Positions 5,808 to 12,351 of a stretch of 12,351 bases of DNA are shown one piece after another. Numbering within the stretch: position 1 is the stretch's first letter; the number at the start of each line of letters is the position of its first letter. The notes beneath the pieces are model-generated. The model had not been told where the DNA came from. It did not search any database and saw only the letters and a program-made list of their open reading frames with translations. This stretch comes from CAZVEV01 sp964625865 (lineage in GTDB: Bacteria; Planctomycetota; Phycisphaerae; SM23-33): positions 1 to 12,351 of the forward strand of contig CAZVEV010000183.1 in NCBI GenBank assembly GCA_964625865.1. Direction: 5' to 3'. A program made the translations under genes and the position numbers.

Positions 5808-6686
5808 GTGTTGGAACTTGACCGAATCGAGACGCCCGAAAACGTGGAACTTCAGCGACGGATCGCGGGGATCGGTACGCGGTTCCTGGCCGGGCTGATC
5901 GATACGCTCTGGCTGACGCTGATCTGGATCGTGCTGATCATCGTCGTGTTTACTTCAGGGCTCATCTCGGCGTCGATGTTCAGCCCGGAGACGATTCTGG
6001 ACAGCGGCGTGTGGATGTTGGCCCTGCTGTTTATCGTGTTCTTCGTGATCTACTGGGGATACTTCGCCTTCTTCGAGTTGTGGACCAACGGGCAGAGCCC
6101 GGGCAAGAAGTGCATGAAGATCCGCGTGGTGACCGTTGAGGGCTCGGCCGTGTCGTTTGCCAGCGTGGCCATCCGAAGCCTCCTTCGCATTATCGACGTC
6201 ATGCCGTTCGGATACGCTCTCGGGGGCCTGGTCATGTTCCTCACCAAGCGAGGCCAGCGCCTGGGCGACCTGGCGGCCGGCACGGTGGTCATCAGCGAGG
6301 CCGTGCCCGACTACTCGGTCAAGGGCGGGCGCCGCACTGCCGAGATGGCCCCGGCAAGCGTGAAGGTCAACGACGAGACCTGCCGGACCGCCGGCATGAC
6401 GTCCGAGCAGTATCGGGCGTTGAAGAACTACATGGCCCGTCGCCACCAGTTCCCCCTGGATGTGCGTCAGCGCCTCCTGTTGAAGCTACTGACCCCCGTG
6501 CTGAGCCGGCTGCGCGTCACGCTGCCCGACATGACGGTTGCGAGGATGGAGACGTTCGTCAAGCAGCGTCTCTTCAGCGCCCACCTTCGCACAGCCTCGC
6601 CGAGCCAGGGCAATCCCCTGGACGCACTGCTTGAGGCCCAGGGACTGAGGGCGTCTGAAGAGGACCGCGCGGAGGATGCGCCATGA
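5808..6686 (+). CDS. RDD-family membrane protein with C-terminal cytoplasmic extension
   Basis: The protein is 292 aa from GTG at 5808, with a GGGG purine-rich site 9 nt upstream. Residues about 20-165 form the RDD domain: RFLAGLID at 25-32 with the signature Arg and Asp, membrane helices near 26-52, 66-92 and 128-146, GQSPGKKCMKIRVV at 95-108, and RGQRLGDLAAGTVV at 148-161 with a conserved Asp. The remaining 125 residues are soluble. Residues about 196-255 (SEQYRALKNYMARRHQFPLDVRQRL region) form a helical segment also seen in RDD proteins next to SpoIIM and MoxR genes. RDD proteins elsewhere act as ion antiporters or as assembly partners, but the role in this cluster is unknown. The stop overlaps the next start by ATGA, indicating translational coupling with the SpoIIM-like gene. 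Confidence 0.9.
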   Translation: MLELDRIETPENVELQRRIAGIGTRFLAGLIDTLWLTLIWIVLIIVVFTSGLISASMFSPETILDSGVWMLALLFIVFFVIYWGYFAFFELWTNGQSPGKKCMKIRVVTVEGSAVSFASVAIRSLLRIIDVMPFGYALGGLVMFLTKRGQRLGDLAAGTVVISEAVPDYSVKGGRRTAEMAPASVKVNDETCRTAGMTSEQYRALKNYMARRHQFPLDVRQRLLLKLLTPVLSRLRVTLPDMTVARMETFVKQRLFSAHLRTASPSQGNPLDALLEAQGLRASEEDRAEDAP

Positions 6687-7681
6687 CGCCGGGCAAGCTG
6701 ATTGAAACGCGACGCGGCGCGTGGGACCGGCTCGAGGCGCTGATTCGCAAGGCCGGACGAGGCGGCGCCAGGCGCCTCTCGGAGAGCGAACTGCATGAAG
6801 TGGTGCGGCTGTATCCGGCGGTGGCCGTCGACGTGGCCCGCGCGCGAATGCTCGGGGCGGACCCGGCGGTTCAGCACCGTGTCAACTCGCTTGCGATCGC
6901 GGCGCACGGCATGCTCTACCGCCGCAAGCACGCCAGGCCGATGCGGGCGATGGGGCGGTTTCTCTGGCGGGACTATCCGCGCCTGTTTCGCAGTCACTGG
7001 GCGGCCATGCTGGTGACGCTGGCGATCTTCCTGGTCGGGACGCTCGGCGCATACGTCACCGTGCGAGTGCATCCGGAAACCGCGTACATCTTCCTGCCCC
7101 AGGGCCTGGAAGCCGACGAGGACCGGACCGCCGTAACCGCCCGTGACGTCTCCGAGCGATACCGTCGGATGTCCAGGCCGCCGATGGCGTCGGCGATCAT
7201 CACCAACAACATCTCGGTGGCCTTCCTGGCGTTTGCTTTCGGGATCACGTTTGGACTGGGCACATGCTACGTGCTGCTGATCAACTCGATGATGCTGGGC
7301 ACGTTCTTCGCCCACTTCGCCAACAACGACCTGTCATACGCCTGCTACAGCTTCCTCGTCCCGCACGGCGCGCTGGAGATCTTCGCGATACTCGTCGCGG
7401 CCACCGCGGGGCTGGGGATGGGCCTGTCGCTTGCCGTGCCGGGCGCCCTGCCGCGAGGGCGGTCGCTGCGGCGCGGGGCCAGGCGCGCCGTCCTGCTCGT
7501 GCTGGGCACCGTCCCCATGTTCATCGTCGCCGGGGTCATCGAGGGCTTCATCACGCCGGCGCACTCGATCTCCGGCGAGGCGAAGATCGCTGTCGGCGCG
7601 GGCACGCTGGGCGTGACGCTGGCGTACCTCCTGCTGGCCGGACGCCGCGAGAGCCCTCCTACAGCCGGCGCATTGCCTTGA
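6683..7681 (+). CDS. SpoIIM/DUF95-family integral membrane protein
   Basis: The protein is 332 aa and starts inside the RDD stop (ATGA). A soluble helical N-terminus (1-100) precedes membrane segments at about 108-128, 176-212, 228-252, 268-288 and 303-319. Family marks are NNISVAFLAFAFGITFGLG at 175-193, INSMMLGTFFAHF at 200-212, PHGALEIFAILVAATAGLGMG at 227-247 (the His-Gly-Glu cluster H228, G229, E232) and IEGFITPA at 286-293. In spore formers SpoIIM works with SpoIID and SpoIIP in engulfment. Outside them, as here, the family sits with RDD, MoxR and DUF58 genes and its job is unknown; there are no spore genes in the window, so a sporulation role should not be assumed. Its last 23 bp overlap the end of the converging DUF58 gene. 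Confidence 0.9.
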   Translation: MTPGKLIETRRGAWDRLEALIRKAGRGGARRLSESELHEVVRLYPAVAVDVARARMLGADPAVQHRVNSLAIAAHGMLYRRKHARPMRAMGRFLWRDYPRLFRSHWAAMLVTLAIFLVGTLGAYVTVRVHPETAYIFLPQGLEADEDRTAVTARDVSERYRRMSRPPMASAIITNNISVAFLAFAFGITFGLGTCYVLLINSMMLGTFFAHFANNDLSYACYSFLVPHGALEIFAILVAATAGLGMGLSLAVPGALPRGRSLRRGARRAVLLVLGTVPMFIVAGVIEGFITPAHSISGEAKIAVGAGTLGVTLAYLLLAGRRESPPTAGALP

Positions 7682-8969
7682 TCGACAGATAGCGGTTGAT
7701 CAAGGCCGGGTTCAGGGCGCTGGGCTTGACGTCCAGGACGCCTACCCCGCTGCGTCGCATGTCCTTCAGGGCCGCCTCGCGCGCCGCCAGGACGTCCAGG
7801 GCCACCGCCTTCGAGTACGGGTCGCCCGTTTGGCCCAGGGGCTCGTGGGCCACCGCGTGGACGTCCGGGTCGGTCAACGTGACCACCAGCGGAAGGTGCG
7901 TCCGGGCGAAGCGCCCCATGTAGGCCAGGATGTCCGCGTTGGCATGGCGATCGATGATATCGGTCATCAGGCAGATGAGGCTTCGTTTGCGGTTCTTCAG
8001 GCCGAGGAATCGGCAGGCGCCCGCATAGTCGGACTCGACAAGCCTCGGCTGGAGCACGTGAAGCGCTTTGGCGACCTGTTCGATGTTCTTGACGTGTCGC
8101 ATGGGGGGCAGGTACGTCTCTATCCGATCGCTGAAGGCCACCAGGCTCAGCCAGTCGCCCTGGCGGAGGACGGCGTAGGCCAGCAGCATCGTGGCGTTGA
8201 CGAAGGTGTCCAGGCGGCTGACGCGGTCGAACTCGCTTGCCGTCGCGCGCCCGACGTCCAGGGCCACCATTACGCTCTGGTTGCGTTCAGGCTCGAAGTT
8301 CTTTACCACGAGGGCGGATCGTTTGGCGGTGGCCTTCCACTCGACGCTGCTGAGCGGGTCGCCTTCGGCGTAGGCGCGGAGGCTCTCGAACTGCGAGCCC
8401 TGCTGCCCCCGTCGCAGCCGGGCCAGGCCCTGCTCGAAGAGCAGTCCGCGGCGTATCAGCAGTTCGTACTTGCTGAGGTTCACGAGATTGGGATAGACGC
8501 AGACCTTGGTCGGCAGGGCGAGGGTGAACTGTCGATAGAACAGGCCCATCGCCGGCAGGACCCGGACGTACAGGTCCTTCAGGGGGTACCGCCCCCGTTT
8601 CGGGGCCACCAGGCGATATTCCAGCGTCCCCCGCGCGCCGGGGTCGAACACGCCGGTGCAGCGGGCCTGTTGGGCGTCGAGGCCGACCGGCAGGGCGTCG
8701 GCGAGTTGGATCCGCAGGCGCCGCCGCGTGGTGTTGTGCACCTCCAGGATGATTCGCGTGGGGACCGCCTGCGAGATGCGCGGCGGGACGATCCGCTTGA
8801 CCTCGAGCTTGTTGCGGCGGGGCAGGATCAGTGCGTCGATCGCCGCGTAGGCGAGCACGACCAGGCAGTAGATCCCCGCCGCCCGGGTCAGGCCGGGGAA
8901 CAGCGCGCCGGCGAGGAACATCGGCGCGGCGGCCAGGATCATGATGATCAGTCGTGGACTCGGAAGCAT
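7659..8969 (-). CDS. DUF58 (VWA-like) membrane-anchored protein
   Basis: The protein is 436 aa from ATG at 8969, 10 nt after the MoxR stop, with AGGA about 8 nt before the start. Two N-terminal membrane helices lie at about 6-25 and 29-50. Residues 55-160 form a beta-rich segment with DALPVGL at 91-97 and PKRGRYPLKDLYVRV at 123-137. The DUF58 hallmark follows: GSQFESLRAYAEGDPLSSVE at 191-210 with WKATAKRSALVVK at 211-223. Residues about 233-390 are a VWA-type fold: VALDVGRAT at 235-243 sits where the metal site is, but the DxSxS motif is reduced to DVGRA, so metal binding is doubtful. DUF58 proteins are regular partners of MoxR ATPases and likely act as target-binding adaptors. Last gene of the minus-strand unit, overlapping the SpoIIM-like gene end to end. 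Confidence 0.93.
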   Translation of the reverse strand: MLPSPRLIIMILAAAPMFLAGALFPGLTRAAGIYCLVVLAYAAIDALILPRRNKLEVKRIVPPRISQAVPTRIILEVHNTTRRRLRIQLADALPVGLDAQQARCTGVFDPGARGTLEYRLVAPKRGRYPLKDLYVRVLPAMGLFYRQFTLALPTKVCVYPNLVNLSKYELLIRRGLLFEQGLARLRRGQQGSQFESLRAYAEGDPLSSVEWKATAKRSALVVKNFEPERNQSVMVALDVGRATASEFDRVSRLDTFVNATMLLAYAVLRQGDWLSLVAFSDRIETYLPPMRHVKNIEQVAKALHVLQPRLVESDYAGACRFLGLKNRKRSLICLMTDIIDRHANADILAYMGRFARTHLPLVVTLTDPDVHAVAHEPLGQTGDPYSKAVALDVLAAREAALKDMRRSGVGVLDVKPSALNPALINRYLSIKAMRRL

Positions 8970-8979
8970 GACGGGCGTC

Positions 8980-9936
8980 CTATCGCGGGACCGGGACCTC
9001 GCCCAGGAGGCGCTTGATGCAGTCGTCGGTGGTCGTTCCTTCCACCTCCACCTCGGGCAGGAGCAGTATCCTGTGCCGCAGCACCGCGGGGGCCATCGCC
9101 TTGACGTCGTCAGGCGTCACGAACTCCCGTCCGGTCAGGATCGCGCAGCCCTGGGCGGCCCGCATGAGCATGACCGCGGCTCGCGGAGAGGCGCCCATCG
9201 AGACCTGGTTCATCGTTCGCGTCGCGCGGATAATCTGCGTGATGTACCCGCGGACCATCTCCTGGACCGTCACGTCGTGGACGGTGCGGCGGACGTCTCT
9301 CAGGGCGGGGCCGTCCAGGACCTGGCGCAGGTTCGCGGTGGCCAGGTCGCCCGAATCGAAGCCGGCGGCCACCCGGTCCAGGATGCGGGCCTCGTCGGCC
9401 TCGGCGGGGTAGTCGATGTTGATCTTCAGCATGAACCGGTCAACCTGGGCCTCGGGCAGCGGGTAGGTGCCCTCGAACTCCACCGGGTTCTGCGTGGCGA
9501 AGACGGTAAAGACGTCGGAGACCGAGTGGCTGACGCCGTCGACCGTCGCGCGCCGCTCCTCCATCGCTTCCAGCAGCGCCGACTGCGTCTTGGCCGGCGT
9601 GCGGTTGATCTCGTCGGCCAGCACGACGTCGGTGAAGATCGGCCCCGGGCGAAAGACGAACTGCCCCGTGCTCGTGTCGTAGATGTTGACGCCCAGGATG
9701 TCCGAGGGCATCAGGTCGGGGGTGAACTGGATCCGCCGGAACTGGACCCCCGAAACCAGTGCCAGCGCGCGGGCCATCAGCGTCTTGGCCGTCCCGGGCA
9801 CGCCCTCGAGCAGCGCGTGGCCGCCGGCCAGCAGGGCGATAACCATCTGCGCCAGGACGCGGTCCTGGCCGACGACGACCTTGCCCAGTTCCTGTCGTAT
9901 CTGCGTGGCGAGTTCACCGGCTTTGGGGATGTCCAT
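8980..9936 (-). CDS. MoxR-family AAA+ ATPase
   Basis: The protein is 318 aa from ATG at 9936, with GGAG 7 nt upstream inside the end of the DUF4350 gene (23-bp overlap). All AAA+ elements are present: Walker A GVPGTAKT at 45-52, Walker B VVLADEINR at 104-112, sensor 1 ATQNPVEFEGTYPLPEAQ at 147-164, arginine finger R167 in VDRFML, and sensor 2 GASPRA at 248-253. The C-terminal lid (180-318) is typical of the family and length is normal. MoxR ATPases form hexameric rings that remodel or activate partner proteins using ATP, for example metal insertion in methanol dehydrogenase maturation. Here the partner is most likely the DUF58 protein encoded next in the same transcript. The actual target is unknown. 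It should be cytoplasmic, docking at the inner membrane face. Confidence 0.96.
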   Translation of the reverse strand: MDIPKAGELATQIRQELGKVVVGQDRVLAQMVIALLAGGHALLEGVPGTAKTLMARALALVSGVQFRRIQFTPDLMPSDILGVNIYDTSTGQFVFRPGPIFTDVVLADEINRTPAKTQSALLEAMEERRATVDGVSHSVSDVFTVFATQNPVEFEGTYPLPEAQVDRFMLKINIDYPAEADEARILDRVAAGFDSGDLATANLRQVLDGPALRDVRRTVHDVTVQEMVRGYITQIIRATRTMNQVSMGASPRAAVMLMRAAQGCAILTGREFVTPDDVKAMAPAVLRHRILLLPEVEVEGTTTDDCIKRLLGEVPVPR

Positions 9937-11119
9937 CTGTGATCTCCGATTCGAGTTCGGTCAGCAGTCTCAAGAGTGTATTGAACCGCCTGGTCGACAG
10001 GCGCTGTTTCGAAGCCGCGGTGCATTGTGCGAACACGGCAATGTACTCGTCCTTGCTGCGGCGCCCGATGTGTTCGAGCGCGGCGGCGAGTTGTCCGGGT
10101 TCGGCCGTCGCGGGCAGGCCCACGCGGGCGGTGCACCTTCGGTAGAACCACTTCAGCAGGATCTGCAGCGTCAGGCCGTTGGCCCGCGCCGCGCGAAACG
10201 TGCCGGCAACGTTGGTGACGAACTCCAGCTTGCTCCGTCTGCGCCGGCCCCGCTCGTCGCGCCGGATGCCGAACCGCCTGCCCTTGAGCACCAGGTACGC
10301 CGTCGCCGCCACCGCGAGGCAGAGCACCGCCCAGCCGGGCGAGGTCTGGGCGAGCATCCTGCTCATCAGCCACCACGACGACTCGTGCCCGATTCCGAAG
10401 TGATACTCGTCGAACGCCACGCGCCGTCCCTTGGCCGCGGCTAGCGAGTAGGCCACCAGGTTCGCCGCCAGCACGGCGTTGTCCGCCTCGTCCAGGTGCC
10501 AATTCGACAGGAAGGCCGCATCGGCCACCACGACGATGCGCCCCGCCCCGAGGGGGCGCTCGGCGATTCGGATGCCCTCCTCGTCGGCCAACAGCGTCCG
10601 CAGGGCGCGTGAGTCCTCCATGAGCCCCTGGTCATCGAGCGCGTGATCGCCGGCGGAGACGGCCTCCACGTCGCGGGCCAGCGGGCCGCTGCAGCCGCTG
10701 ACGGTTTCCTCCTCGTCAAAGTCGTACGCCGTGAAGGACTGCTCGACGTGGTGTACGTCGGACAGCACGTCGGGAGTGCAGATCAGCAGCCCGCCGCCGC
10801 GGACCCACTCGGTGACGGTCTGGTGCTCGGTCGGGTGGAGCGAGAGAATCGGGTCGACGATGAACAGCACGTCGACGTCGGCCAGCCTCTCGCGCCCCAG
10901 CGGGTCGAACGACCGGCTGACCTGCACGCCGAGTCGCTCGTAGAGCATGTAGCAGGCCATCGCGCCCTTGCTGTGGGTCGAGAGGCTCGTCGGGTACGGC
11001 GGCTGCCTCAGGGATACGTCGGACGCCTCCCGGGTCGCGACGTGATAGCAGACCGCCACGCTGACCAGGGCGAGGATTCCCAGAATGATGTAGTCGGTTC
11101 TATTGCTTTGCGCGGACAT
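9914..11119 (-). CDS. DUF4350-type membrane protein
   Basis: The protein is 401 aa from ATG at 11119. Membrane helices lie at about 10-27 and 261-278, so residues 30-255 form an extracytoplasmic (or at least membrane-flanked) domain and about 280-401 a basic, cytoplasmic-type tail. The central part has the Rossmann/GATase-like pattern of DUF4350: STHSKGAMACYMLYERLG at 47-64, ADVDVLFIVDP at 80-90, EWVRGGGLLICTPD at 104-117, AGRIVVVADAAFLSNWHLD at 192-210 and VAFDEYHFG at 234-242. The family is a standard member of MoxR-DUF58-DUF4129 clusters. No enzymatic residues are established; a sensing or scaffolding role is an inference. The start lies 20 bp inside the DUF4129 gene and the end 23 bp inside the MoxR gene, so translation is probably coupled across all three. 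Confidence 0.88.
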   Translation of the reverse strand: MSAQSNRTDYIILGILALVSVAVCYHVATREASDVSLRQPPYPTSLSTHSKGAMACYMLYERLGVQVSRSFDPLGRERLADVDVLFIVDPILSLHPTEHQTVTEWVRGGGLLICTPDVLSDVHHVEQSFTAYDFDEEETVSGCSGPLARDVEAVSAGDHALDDQGLMEDSRALRTLLADEEGIRIAERPLGAGRIVVVADAAFLSNWHLDEADNAVLAANLVAYSLAAAKGRRVAFDEYHFGIGHESSWWLMSRMLAQTSPGWAVLCLAVAATAYLVLKGRRFGIRRDERGRRRRSKLEFVTNVAGTFRAARANGLTLQILLKWFYRRCTARVGLPATAEPGQLAAALEHIGRRSKDEYIAVFAQCTAASKQRLSTRRFNTLLRLLTELESEITDGHPQSR

Positions 11120-11846
11120 CGTTCTGGGTGGCCTCGAACAGTGAGATCATGTGCTGGTAGTCGGCGTCGCGGCAGGTGCGGTCGGCGTAGATTCGCCTGT
11201 CGAAGGCCAGCGAGAACGTCTGGAACGGTTCTCGTCCGGCGCGGGCGGGGGGGTACTCCCGCACGTAGTCCCCGTTGGTCTTGCTCTCGTCGACGTGGAC
11301 GACCTTCGCGTCGCCCAGCCAGCGCAGCATGGCGGCCATCATCAGGCCGATCGCCTCGCGGAACCGCCCCGCGTCGCGATGGCGAGCCATCATCGCCACC
11401 AGTTCGTTGTAGGGTTTGAGGCACATGGCCTGGAAGTGGGGGACCGCCGAGTCGTCCCCCGCGCCGCGCCCGCCGGAGCGGTAGTGCGTCACGATGGACC
11501 AGACCAGGTGCAGCACGATCAGTGCGATCGCGGCGGCGGCGACAATCAGCAGGATGGTGTACACCACCTCGGCCCATTCGCCATTGCCCGACCAGTCCCA
11601 GTCGGTCATCTTCGCCAGCCACTCGGCCAGCAGATTGCGTTGATCGCGCGGCTGGGCGAACTCCTTGGACTGGAGGATCTCCCTCGCGGTGCGCCGGACG
11701 GACTCGGCATCGGCGCGATCGTACGGCCTCGCGGGCGGGGCTCCGCCCGGGGCAAGGCCTGTCAGCGCGAACACCACACTCGCGCTGACAAGCCATCGTG
11801 CCGCCAGGTACCGGCGATGCGACCTAGGCTTCCGGGAATCCGGCAT
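11100..11846 (-). CDS. DUF4129-domain membrane protein
   Basis: The protein is 248 aa from ATG at 11846. The frame is open to 11936, but the shorter start gives a clean basic N-terminus plus signal sequence (about 13-33), has GGAG 10 nt upstream, and overlaps the preceding gene by the same 23 bp seen elsewhere in the cluster. A second membrane helix lies at about 95-118. Between them is a short extracytoplasmic stretch with REILQSKEFAQ, as in other DUF4129 proteins. The C-terminal domain (about 140-235) carries the DUF4129 pattern: a helix REAIGLMMAAMLRWLGDA at 163-180, SKTNGDYVREYPP at 188-200, then FQTFSLAFDRRIYADR at 208-223. In many transglutaminase-DUF58 proteins this domain is fused at the C-terminus; here it stands alone. 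Function is unknown beyond partnership with MoxR/DUF58. Confidence 0.87.
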   Translation of the reverse strand: MPDSRKPRSHRRYLAARWLVSASVVFALTGLAPGGAPPARPYDRADAESVRRTAREILQSKEFAQPRDQRNLLAEWLAKMTDWDWSGNGEWAEVVYTILLIVAAAAIALIVLHLVWSIVTHYRSGGRGAGDDSAVPHFQAMCLKPYNELVAMMARHRDAGRFREAIGLMMAAMLRWLGDAKVVHVDESKTNGDYVREYPPARAGREPFQTFSLAFDRRIYADRTCRDADYQHMISLFEATQNDVRAKQ

Positions 11847-12291
11847 CCGAGGCCGTCTCCGTCTCGGGGGCCTGTTCGCCGATCGCTTCGGCAAGCATCT
11901 CCAGGTCGAAACCCTCCTTCCGGATTCGCAGGTCATAGTAGAACAGGATAAGCGCCGCGGCGCCGACCGGCGTAATCAGGATCTCGCCGACCAGTGCGAT
12001 GAGGTTCTGGATCATCACCGTATGTGTGAACGCCCGTTGCATCTCCTCCAACGAGTCCAGACTGCTGATATCCGGGACCGGGACGATCGTGCGGGCAAGC
12101 CAACTGAATGCATAGGAGACGATCAGCGACATAATGAAGATCGCCACGAACAGGAGGAACAGCTTGAACCGGCTTCCCGCCGATAGCGTGCTGCTGCGGG
12201 TCATACCCGCGAAGACGCCCTTGTCCTCCAGGACGATCACCTGTATCGAGAGGATGTACCGCAGGACGACCATCGCCATCACGACGAACAT
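11824..12291 (-). CDS. Membrane protein, GPDPase-membrane/DUF975-like C-terminal half
   Basis: The protein is 155 aa from ATG at 12291 (AGAGG 5 nt upstream), or 157 aa from the GTG at 12297; an in-frame TGA at 12301-12303 blocks any longer start. Hydrophobic segments lie at about 1-20, 43-66 and 96-118. The order IQVIVLEDKGVFAGMTRSST (16-35), then a helix, then FYYDLRIRKEGFDLEML (117-133) matches the C-terminal half of polytopic proteins related to the glycerophosphodiesterase membrane domain or DUF975, which often sit beside DUF4129 and MoxR genes. Such proteins are normally longer, with additional helices before this region, so the gene looks N-terminally short. Codon bias upstream moves to another frame (see the 12279-12351 entry), so a frameshift is possible. 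The last 23 bp overlap the DUF4129 start. Confidence 0.7.
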   Translation of the reverse strand: MFVVMAMVVLRYILSIQVIVLEDKGVFAGMTRSSTLSAGSRFKLFLLFVAIFIMSLIVSYAFSWLARTIVPVPDISSLDSLEEMQRAFTHTVMIQNLIALVGEILITPVGAAALILFYYDLRIRKEGFDLEMLAEAIGEQAPETETASDAGFPEA

Positions 12292-12351
12292 CCCCACCTC
12301 TCAGCGACGTTCTGGAAGTGTAGGAACACGGGCGGGTTGAAAATGGGGTCT
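12279..12351 (-). CDS. Fragment of an upstream reading frame at the right edge
   Basis: A minus-strand frame enters from the right edge, reads DPIFNPPVFLHFQNVAERWG and stops at TGA 12279-12281. Over its first 18 codons 15 end in G or C, as in the real genes here, whereas the frame of the 11824-12291 gene has mostly A/T third positions over the same stretch and an in-frame stop. It is therefore probably coding. It is either the C-terminus of another gene that overlaps the next start by 13 bp, or the N-terminal part of the same membrane protein separated by a frameshift. Confidence 0.4.
   Translation of the reverse strand, partial: DPIFNPPVFLHFQNVAERWGCSS

Noticed and set aside
6683..7681. Sporulation function for the SpoIIM-like protein
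   Set aside because: No other sporulation gene is present and the neighbours are those of MoxR clusters found in non-spore-forming bacteria.
7830..9017. Long + strand open frame opposite DUF58 (395 codons)
   Set aside because: Antisense to a well-supported DUF58 gene; H/R/Q/G-rich translation without any domain pattern.
8941..9942. Long + strand open frame opposite MoxR (333 codons)
   Set aside because: Mirror of the MoxR frame in high-GC DNA; no motif of its own.

Overview
The window is GC-rich DNA (roughly 60-65 % G+C by eye, strong G/C bias at third codon positions) that is almost fully coding. It carries eleven assignable genes, two on the + strand and nine on the - strand, plus a fragment of a further reading frame at the right edge. 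No rRNA, tRNA, CRISPR array, integrase or transposase gene is visible. Gene content suggests a member of the Planctomycetota or a relative in the PVC group. The clues are a discoidin-like secreted protein running into a hydrazine-synthase-alpha-like segment, many secreted proteins of unknown function, a membrane-anchored multiheme peroxidase, and a MoxR/DUF58/DUF4350/DUF4129 cluster. The taxonomic call is an inference; there is no marker gene.

Left block, 1-5366, all on the - strand, is an envelope and redox block. In transcription order from the right it holds: a membrane-anchored protein with three CXXCH heme sites (N-terminal heme-binding domain fused to a MauG/CcpA-type peroxidase, 3948-5366); a small four-helix membrane protein with a cysteine-rich tail (3035-3583); a secreted two-part beta-rich protein of unknown function (1801-2817); a class I methyltransferase that carries a Sec-type signal peptide (797-1498); and a secreted discoidin-like protein cut by the window edge (1-661). 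The genes are separated by 135-365 bp gaps, so they are probably not one tight operon. Near-consensus promoters are visible upstream of the peroxidase and of the small membrane protein. The gaps hold repeats: a 34-bp near-perfect inverted repeat (1689-1775), a nested REP-like hairpin element with four copies of a 13-bp core (2842-2939), and three dispersed copies of a 13-mer that also forms the end of the 34-bp repeat.

Middle, 5367-5807, is a divergent intergenic region carrying the peroxidase promoter and leader on the - strand and a weak candidate promoter for the right-hand + strand pair.

Right block, 5808-12351, is a complete-looking MoxR-type membrane cluster arranged as two converging transcription units. 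RDD and SpoIIM/DUF95 membrane proteins run on + (overlapping by 4 bp). A membrane protein of the GPDPase-membrane/DUF975 sort, DUF4129, DUF4350, a MoxR AAA+ ATPase and DUF58 run on - with 20-23 bp overlaps or a 10 bp gap. The two units collide with a 23 bp overlap of the stop-codon ends of SpoIIM and DUF58. By analogy with other MoxR-DUF58 loci, the ATPase probably remodels a target presented by the VWA-like DUF58 protein at the membrane, with the other proteins as membrane partners. The substrate is unknown. At the far right edge the coding frame appears to switch about 55 bp from the end, which points to either another overlapping gene or a frameshift in the last membrane protein.
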